Shown here piece after piece: positions 58,963-64,000 of a stretch of 64,000 nt of DNA; the stretch's first letter is position 1; the number at the start of each line of letters is the position of its first letter. Position numbers and translations under genes: made by a program. The stretch comes from Dokdonella sp. (GTDB taxonomy: Bacteria > Pseudomonadota > Gammaproteobacteria > Xanthomonadales > Rhodanobacteraceae). The stretch is taken from the NCBI RefSeq assembly GCF_019634775.1, contig NZ_JAHCAS010000003.1, positions 62,001 to 126,000 on the forward strand. The letters run 5' to 3'. The notes below the pieces were generated by a model, which searched no databases, had not been told where the DNA came from, and saw nothing but the letters and a program-made list of their open reading frames with translations.

Positions 58963-59081
58963 GGGCGGGCTCCTTGCTCAGTGGGCGCGTACATGAGGTC
59001 GGCATCATCAGCCGGCAAGGCTTGCCGGGGCACATCGCCATCGAACTGTTCGCCGCCACGCATCCGCCTTATCCTGCCCGC

Positions 59082-59789
59082 ATGATTCGATTCCCCTGGA
59101 TGCACCTCGCCGCCTGCCTCGCCAGCGCCACGGCGATGGCCAGCGAACCGGCACCTCCCGACCTGCACGAACGCCTCGCCGCCTGTGCCGCCTGCCACGG
59201 CGACCAAGGCCAGGGCATGACCGGCAACGAGTACTACCCGCACCTGGCCGGCAAGCCGGCAGGCTACCTGTTGGCGCAGTTGCGGGCATTCCGCGATGGA
59301 CGACGGGCATACGCGTCGATGAATTGGCTGATGCGCAACATGGACGACGCCTACCTCGCGCGCATCGCCGAGCACTACGCACGACTGCCGCCACGCTCGT
59401 CAGCGATCCCCATGCCGATCAGCGACGCCGACGCGACCCGCGCACGCCGGCTCGTCGAGAATGGTGATCCGGTACGCGGCGTTCCGGCGTGCACGGCCTG
59501 CCATGGCGAGAACCTTGCCGGCCAGGAACCAGGCATCCCGGCCCTGATCGGACTTCCACCCGACTACATCGTCGCCCAACTCGGCGCCTGGCGGACCGGC
59601 GCGCGCCATGCGACCGCACCGGACTGCATGGCCAATGTGGCCAAGGCGCTTGATCCGCGCGATCTGCGCCGCCTCGGCGACTGGCTGGCCACACGCGGTG
59701 CCGACCATTCGATTGCCGCAGCCCCAGCCGGAAGCTTCGATCTGCCGATTGCCTGCGGCTCGATGCCGGTTGCCGGGGGCTCGCGATGA
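59082..59789 (+). CDS. Periplasmic dihaem cytochrome c
   Basis: 235 aa with signal peptide (LAACLASATAMA). Two haem c sites: C35-A-A-C-H39 and C137-T-A-C-H141, each followed by a cytochrome c domain of the c4/c-553 type (QGMTGNEYYPHLAGKPAGYLLAQLRAFRDGRR). Such proteins pass electrons to terminal oxidases or dehydrogenases. Its stop overlaps the next gene by 4 nt, so the pair acts together. Confidence 0.9.
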   Translation: MIRFPWMHLAACLASATAMASEPAPPDLHERLAACAACHGDQGQGMTGNEYYPHLAGKPAGYLLAQLRAFRDGRRAYASMNWLMRNMDDAYLARIAEHYARLPPRSSAIPMPISDADATRARRLVENGDPVRGVPACTACHGENLAGQEPGIPALIGLPPDYIVAQLGAWRTGARHATAPDCMANVAKALDPRDLRRLGDWLATRGADHSIAAAPAGSFDLPIACGSMPVAGGSR

Positions 59790-61060
59790 TCCGTCGCCTG
59801 TTCGTGGTCATGGCTGCCCTGTTGCTGCCTCTGATACTTGCCCTTGTCGCCGCAATCGCCGTCCTGCTGCCGCGTCAGGGTGGACTCGCGCCATTCCGGG
59901 TGCCCATGACCGGGTCGATTCCGGCGAGTTCGCCCGCCCTGATCGAACACGGCCGCTATCTCGCCACCGTCGGCAACTGCGCGGGCTGCCACACTGCACC
60001 CGACGGTGAATCACTGGCTGGGGGGCGCGCGTTCAACACGCGCTACGGCGTCGTCTACAGCAGCAACATCACGCCGGATCCGGAGCACGGAATCGGCGAC
60101 TGGTCCAGCGAGGAATTCCGTCACGCCATGCGCCACGGCATCAGCCGCAACGGCGTACTGTCGCCGGCGTTCCCGTACACGAGTTTCCGGCGCCTGGATG
60201 ACGGCGATCTCGATGCCCTGCTCGCCTGGCTGCGCAGCAGGCCGCCGTCCACGGCGGCACGACGTCCGCCGGTCTATGCATTCCCGGCCAACCTGCCGGG
60301 CGCAATGATTGCGTGGCGCCTGATTTACCTGCGCCGCGCACCGGAAATGCACTGGAGCGACGCACACGTGGCGCGTGGCGCGTATCTGGTCGAAGGCATC
60401 GGCCATTGCGCTGTCTGCCACGGCTCACGCGGCACCTTCGCGTCCCAATCCACCGGCCCGCAGTTGTGGGGCGCGCGCAATGCGGGCTGGTTCGCCCCGG
60501 CTCTGCACGGCACGGCGCTGGCACGTTTTGCCGACGGCGACCTCGCCCGCTACCTGAAGGGCGGCGCACCGGATGCCATCGCGAGCTACGGGTTGATGGC
60601 CAACGTGATCGCCGGCAACCTGCAATACCTCACGGATGACGACGCAGGTGCGATCGAAGCCTATCTGCGCCTGCTTCCCGCACCACCAGCCGAACCCGAG
60701 CCGCCGATGCGCGTGCGCGCCAATGATGAATCACTGGCCCTCGGCAGAAAGGTGTATGCCGAGCGCTGCGCGGACTGCCATGGCGAGCGCGGTGAAGGGG
60801 TCGCCGGCAAGTATCCGCCGCTGCAGGGCTCGAGCGCGATCGCCGCGCCGGATCCGGTCAACCTGGTGAAACTCGTCGCACTCGGCGCCATCGCCCCGAG
60901 CACGCCCACCCATCCGATGCCCTACACCATGCCGCCCTTCGCCCATTCGTTGAGCGCGCGGGACATCGCCGGCGTCGTCAACTTCCTGCGCGCACAGGAA
61001 AACCGCGACGCCGTGCCGGTGTCGGAGGAGGATGTGGGCGTTATGGGCGGGGTCGAGTAG
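59786..61060 (+). CDS. Membrane-anchored trihaem cytochrome c
   Basis: 424 aa. An N-terminal transmembrane helix (LFVVMAALLLPLILALVAAIAVLL) anchors three haem c domains: C65-A-G-C-H69, C208-A-V-C-H212 and C328-A-D-C-H332. The order and GISRNGVLSPAFPYTSF plus WGARNAGWFAPAL segments resemble the cytochrome subunit of membrane alcohol/aldehyde or gluconate dehydrogenases. No dehydrogenase subunit is next to it. Coupled to the dihaem gene upstream. Confidence 0.9.
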   Translation: MIRRLFVVMAALLLPLILALVAAIAVLLPRQGGLAPFRVPMTGSIPASSPALIEHGRYLATVGNCAGCHTAPDGESLAGGRAFNTRYGVVYSSNITPDPEHGIGDWSSEEFRHAMRHGISRNGVLSPAFPYTSFRRLDDGDLDALLAWLRSRPPSTAARRPPVYAFPANLPGAMIAWRLIYLRRAPEMHWSDAHVARGAYLVEGIGHCAVCHGSRGTFASQSTGPQLWGARNAGWFAPALHGTALARFADGDLARYLKGGAPDAIASYGLMANVIAGNLQYLTDDDAGAIEAYLRLLPAPPAEPEPPMRVRANDESLALGRKVYAERCADCHGERGEGVAGKYPPLQGSSAIAAPDPVNLVKLVALGAIAPSTPTHPMPYTMPPFAHSLSARDIAGVVNFLRAQENRDAVPVSEEDVGVMGGVE

Positions 61061-61171
61061 GCGGTTTGATTCAGGTTTTCGGAACCCTGGAGGCTCCATG
61101 CGAATGACCTCACGCATCCTTTCGTTCGATGGAACCACATTCCGCTCGGAACCCGTCGGTTCGATGTACAA

Positions 61172-61215
61172 GGGATGCTCTGATCAATCCCGTTCGGGAT
61201 TGGTCAGAGCATCCC
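61172..61215. repeat. Minimal MITE hairpin: two 20-bp tips around GTTC
   Basis: GGGATGCTCTGATCAATCCC (61172-61191), GTTC, then GGGATTGGTCAGAGCATCCC (61196-61215): a 20-bp stem with one mismatch and a 4-base loop. The arms equal the outer tips of the 54-bp ends at 15624 and 37762. The surrounding gap 61061-61326 has no gene. Confidence 0.8.
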
Positions 61216-61326
61216 AAGGAAGCGGCAGTCGAGTCTTCATGCGAGCGCCTCAAGCAGAATGAATCCATCGATTCAAACCGACGCCGCCCAGCAATACGGT
61301 TCGACCCGAATATCGGGCAAGCCAGG

Positions 61327-61626
61327 ATGAACCCCGTCATCGAGCTCAACCTTTCGCTGATCCTGCTGCTGCCGTGGTATCTGGTGCTCGGCTGGCTCTA
61401 CTGGCGCGTGACCGCGCGGGGCCGCGGTGCACGACGGAGCGCGCTGGCGCTTGGCGTGCTGGCTGCCGCCATCGCGGCGGCGACATGGGCCGGCGCCTGG
61501 GCGTTCGCTCATGCCGACCCGGCGGCCGCTGCGATCTGGAAGCAGGTGCTCGCTTCGGCGCTCGGCTATGGCGCGTTCCTTGGCGTGCTTGCGATCGGTT
61601 TCCTGGTCACACGTCTGAAGCGGTGA
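61327..61626 (+). CDS. Small integral membrane protein of unknown function
   Basis: 99 aa from ATG 61327 (MNPVIELNLSLILLLPWYLVLGWLYW). Three hydrophobic helices (about residues 5-25, 37-58 and 72-94) leave little soluble part and end in TRLKR. The frame extends upstream through a repeat, so the internal ATG with a moderate ribosome binding site (CCAGG) was taken. I do not recognise the family. Convergent with cspA. Confidence 0.6.
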   Translation: MNPVIELNLSLILLLPWYLVLGWLYWRVTARGRGARRSALALGVLAAAIAAATWAGAWAFAHADPAAAAIWKQVLASALGYGAFLGVLAIGFLVTRLKR

Positions 61627-61693
61627 CGCCGCCTTCATCGGACAATCCCCTCGTGTCGGAGGATGATTCGGCAGCGTCGGAAAGCCGCAAACG

Positions 61694-61719
61694 AAAAGGC
61701 CGCGGCTTGCGCCGCGGCC
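61694..61719 (-). terminator. Intrinsic terminator of cspA
   Basis: On the minus strand, GGCCGCGGC-GCAA-GCCGCGGCC (61719-61698) is a perfect 9-bp stem with a 4-base loop followed by TTTTCGTTT. It lies 29 bp after the cspA stop. Confidence 0.92.
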
Positions 61720-61747
61720 CCGGGTGTTTTCGCGAGCCGGATCGGGA

Positions 61748-61957
61748 TCAGGCCGAGGTGACGTCTTCGGCCTGCAGGCCCTTCTGTCCCTGAACGACCT
61801 TGAAACTGACCTTCTGCCCTTCCTGCAGCGTGCGGAATCCCGTGCCGTTGATGGCGCGGAAATGCACGAAGACATCGGGGCCGCCCTCGCGGCTGATGAA
61901 GCCGAAACCCTTGCTCTCGTTGAACCACTTGACGGTGCCGACCTGACGATCCGACAT
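61748..61957 (-). CDS. cspA: Cold-shock protein, CspA family
   Basis: 69-aa OB-fold RNA chaperone. Start [24 protein letters not shown]1 (KGFGFI) and RNP2 (VFVHF) motifs are present, and the end [14 protein letters not shown] is typical. The frame is open 48 codons upstream. That stretch is more likely a long leader, as in many csp genes, than coding. It has its own strong terminator. Confidence 0.97.
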   Translation of the reverse strand: MSDRQVGTVKWFNESKGFGFISREGGPDVFVHFRAINGTGFRTLQEGQKVSFKVVQGQKGLQAEDVTSA

Positions 61958-62192
61958 TGAAACTCTCCGCAACTTGACTTGATACGCCCATACCCCGTGA
62001 AGGGCCTCCCAGTGCCATGCGTGCGTCGGAAGGGGGGCGAGCAAGCGGATCGCAATGGATCGTCCGGCATCGGCCCACGACCGCAACGACCGCGCAGGCA
62101 TGACGGCCGCGAGTCTATATCAAAAAAATCAACCTTGCGACAGGGCCGAAAGTACCGGATTGCGGAGGTGCGTCAACCGATCCCGTGGCGAC

Positions 62193-62528
62193 TCAGACAG
62201 CCGGTTCGACCGTGAAACTCTCGCCACAACCGCACTCGCCGGTCGCGTTCGGGTTGTGGAACACGAAGGCGGCGTTGAGGCCCTGGCGGCGGAAGTCGAT
62301 CTCGGTACCGTCGACGAACGGCAGGGCCTTGGCGTCGACAAGCACACGCACGCCGTCCTGGTCGAATACGGTGTCGTTGTCGGCGACGCGGTCGGCGACG
62401 TCGACGGTGTAGGCGAAACCCGAGCAGCCGGTGCGCTTGATGCCGAAACGGACGCCCACGGCATCGGGCGCGCGGGCGAGAAAGTCCTGCATGCGCTTGA
62501 GGGCAGCGGCGGTGAGCTGGATGGCCAT
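62193..62528 (-). CDS. A-type iron-sulfur carrier (IscA/ErpA family)
   Basis: 111 aa. The three conserved cysteines that hold the cluster are C35 (GCSGFAY) and the C-terminal pair C99/C101 (ECGCGESF). It starts [19 protein letters not shown]. Sequence alone does not separate IscA, SufA and ErpA. A stand-alone location next to asnS, away from isc or suf genes, favours an ErpA-like role delivering clusters to apo-enzymes. Confidence 0.9.
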   Translation of the reverse strand: MAIQLTAAALKRMQDFLARAPDAVGVRFGIKRTGCSGFAYTVDVADRVADNDTVFDQDGVRVLVDAKALPFVDGTEIDFRRQGLNAAFVFHNPNATGECGCGESFTVEPAV

Positions 62529-62693
62529 GGGGCGGTTCCCGGGATGACAGGGCGATGTTACATCGTAGCCAGCCGAGATCGTGGCGGCGTGCGCGGATTC
62601 AAGCCATCCGCACGCGTGGCGCGCGGCGCTTCCGCTATCATGTGCGGCTCCGCGCAACCATCCCGCTCCACATCGTCCCTGGAGTCCTCCCGC

Positions 62694-64000
62694 ATGTCCG
62701 TCGTCAGTGTCAAACAGGCCCTTTCCGGCAGCATCGCCGCCGGCTCCCGCATTCGCGTGCGCGGTTGGGTGCGCACGCGCCGCGATTCAAAAGCCGGCCT
62801 GTCCTTCGTCAACGTCAGCGACGGCTCGTGCTTCGACGCGATCCAGGTGGTCGCCCCGGAATCGCTGCCGAACTACGCGAGCGAGGTGCTGCACCTGAGC
62901 GCCGGCTGCTCGGTCATCGCCGAGGGCGAACTGGTGCCTTCACAGGGCAAGGGCCAGGGCTTCGAACTGGCCGCCACGCACATCGAGGTGGTCGGCTTCG
63001 TCGACGATCCGGAAACCTACCCGATCCAGCCGAAGCCGCATTCGCTCGAGTTCCTGCGCGAAGTCGCACACCTGCGTCCTCGCACGAACCTGTTCGGCGC
63101 GGTCACGCGTGTGCGCCATACGCTCGCCGCTGCCGTGCACCGGTTCTTCCACGAACACGGTTACTACTGGGTCAATACCCCGATCATCACGACCTCGGAC
63201 GCCGAAGGGGCCGGACAGATGTTCCGCGTCTCCACGCTGGACCTCATGAACCTGCCGCGCACCGACAAGGGCGGTATCGACTACCGCAAGGATTTCTTCG
63301 GCAAGGAAGCGTTCCTGACCGTCTCCGGCCAGCTCAATGTCGAGGCCTATTGCCTGGCCCTGAGCAAGGTCTACACCTTCGGCCCGACCTTCCGCGCCGA
63401 GAACTCGCATACCGCGCGTCACCTCGCCGAGTTCTGGATGATCGAGCCGGAGATCGCCTTCGCCGATCTCGACGAGGATGCGCGCGTGGCCGAGGCACTG
63501 CTCAAGTACGTGTTCAAGGCCGTGCTCGACGAGCGTGCCGACGACATGGCCTTCTTCGCCGAGCGCGTCGAGAAAACCGCGATCTCTCGCCTCGAAAACC
63601 TGGTCGATGCGCCATTCGAGCGCGTCGACTACACCGATGCGGTCGAGATCCTGAAGAAGTCGGGCAGGAAGTTCGAGTACGCGGTGGATTGGGGTGCCGA
63701 CCTGCAGACCGAACATGAGCGCTTCCTCACCGAGGAACACATCGGTCGCCCGGTCGTGGTGACGAATTACCCGGAGAAGATCAAGGCGTTCTACATGCGC
63801 CTCAACGACGATGGCCGCACGGTCGCCGCGATGGACGTGCTCGCGCCGGGCATCGGCGAGATCATCGGCGGCTCGCAGCGCGAGGAACGCCTCGACGTGC
63901 TCGATGCGCGCATGCAGCAGTTCGGCCTCGATCCCGTCCACTACGGCTGGTACCGCGATTTCCGCCGTTACGGCACGGTGCCGCATGCCGGCTTCGGGCT
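62694..64000 (+). CDS. asnS: Asparaginyl-tRNA synthetase (3' end outside the window)
   Basis: 435 codons to the window edge, starting ATG 62694 after GGAG. An N-terminal OB anticodon-binding domain ([25 protein letters not shown]) is followed by a class II core: motif 2 [21 protein letters not shown] and the motif 3 region just beginning at the edge ([10 protein letters not shown]). The Asn rather than Asp specificity is supported by [32 protein letters not shown]. Divergent from the Fe-S carrier gene by 165 bp. Confidence 0.97.
   Translation, partial: MSVVSVKQALSGSIAAGSRIRVRGWVRTRRDSKAGLSFVNVSDGSCFDAIQVVAPESLPNYASEVLHLSAGCSVIAEGELVPSQGKGQGFELAATHIEVVGFVDDPETYPIQPKPHSLEFLREVAHLRPRTNLFGAVTRVRHTLAAAVHRFFHEHGYYWVNTPIITTSDAEGAGQMFRVSTLDLMNLPRTDKGGIDYRKDFFGKEAFLTVSGQLNVEAYCLALSKVYTFGPTFRAENSHTARHLAEFWMIEPEIAFADLDEDARVAEALLKYVFKAVLDERADDMAFFAERVEKTAISRLENLVDAPFERVDYTDAVEILKKSGRKFEYAVDWGADLQTEHERFLTEEHIGRPVVVTNYPEKIKAFYMRLNDDGRTVAAMDVLAPGIGEIIGGSQREERLDVLDARMQQFGLDPVHYGWYRDFRRYGTVPHAGFG

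Overview
The window reads as chromosomal DNA of a high-GC gammaproteobacterium, most likely Lysobacterales (Xanthomonadales). I infer this from gene order rather than a database search. recN-hrcA-grpE-dnaK-dnaJ-dapB, the HIT-recR-ybaB-dnaX cluster next to ffs and tRNA-Ser, and pncC-recA-recX-alaS-csrA are all laid out as in xanthomonads. An LPS core gene for Kdo phosphorylation (kdkA) fits too. Genes are packed on both strands, and many stop/start pairs overlap by 1, 4 or 11 nt.

1-3.7 kb: HIT protein start, recR, ybaB and dnaX on the minus strand. They are followed by a tRNA-Ser(GGA) locus whose 5' part is repeated in tandem three times (only the last copy is complete) and by the 4.5S SRP RNA. 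3.9-7.6 kb: a coupled minus-strand operon kdkA-MBL hydrolase-moaA-moaC-moaD-moaE. 7.7-16.4 kb: a GT9 glycosyltransferase, a GNAT protein, mfd, a DDAH-like hydrolase, trhO, a DUF2024 protein, tRNA-Leu(TAA) and a 2OG-Fe(II) oxygenase. 16.4-24.2 kb: the dapB/dnaJ/dnaK/grpE/hrcA heat-shock cluster with a clear sigma-32 promoter before dnaK, and divergent recN. 24.2-28.7 kb: a tightly coupled set of ECF sigma factor, anti-sigma factor, Metal_resist-like membrane protein, DUF1800 and DUF1501, plus a small secreted protein. 29-35.5 kb: tRNA-Ser(GCT), csrA, alaS, recX, recA and pncC.

35.6-48.0 kb is the accessory part. It holds a secreted beta-helix (pectate-lyase-like) protein, a 1069-aa secreted beta-propeller/P-domain protein, a divergent FHA-AAA+ regulator coupled to a Ser/Thr kinase with a TPR-type region, a membrane-bound AraC regulator and a Tat-exported Gfo/Idh/MocA oxidoreductase. 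This block separates pncC from mutS, which are close neighbours in many gammaproteobacteria. Degraded copies of the mutS 5' region lie next to pncC and inside the block, so it looks like DNA inserted upstream of mutS. 48.1-64 kb: mutS, two tandem OafA-type acyltransferases with SGNH domains, a Tat aldo/keto reductase, a 12-helix transporter, hslR, an Old Yellow Enzyme homologue, two coupled multihaem cytochromes c, cspA, an A-type Fe-S carrier and the start of asnS.

The main unexplained signals are: (i) a MITE-like repeat family with 54-bp inverted ends and at least seven full, partial or tip-only copies; (ii) the 191-bp tandem unit that fuses a tRNA-Ser 5' fragment to a structured spacer; (iii) the mutS-leader duplications around the accessory block; (iv) a regulator/kinase/secreted-protein module with paired palindromic operators; and (v) a shared C-terminal IF-x-x-GFE ending on the two secreted proteins.
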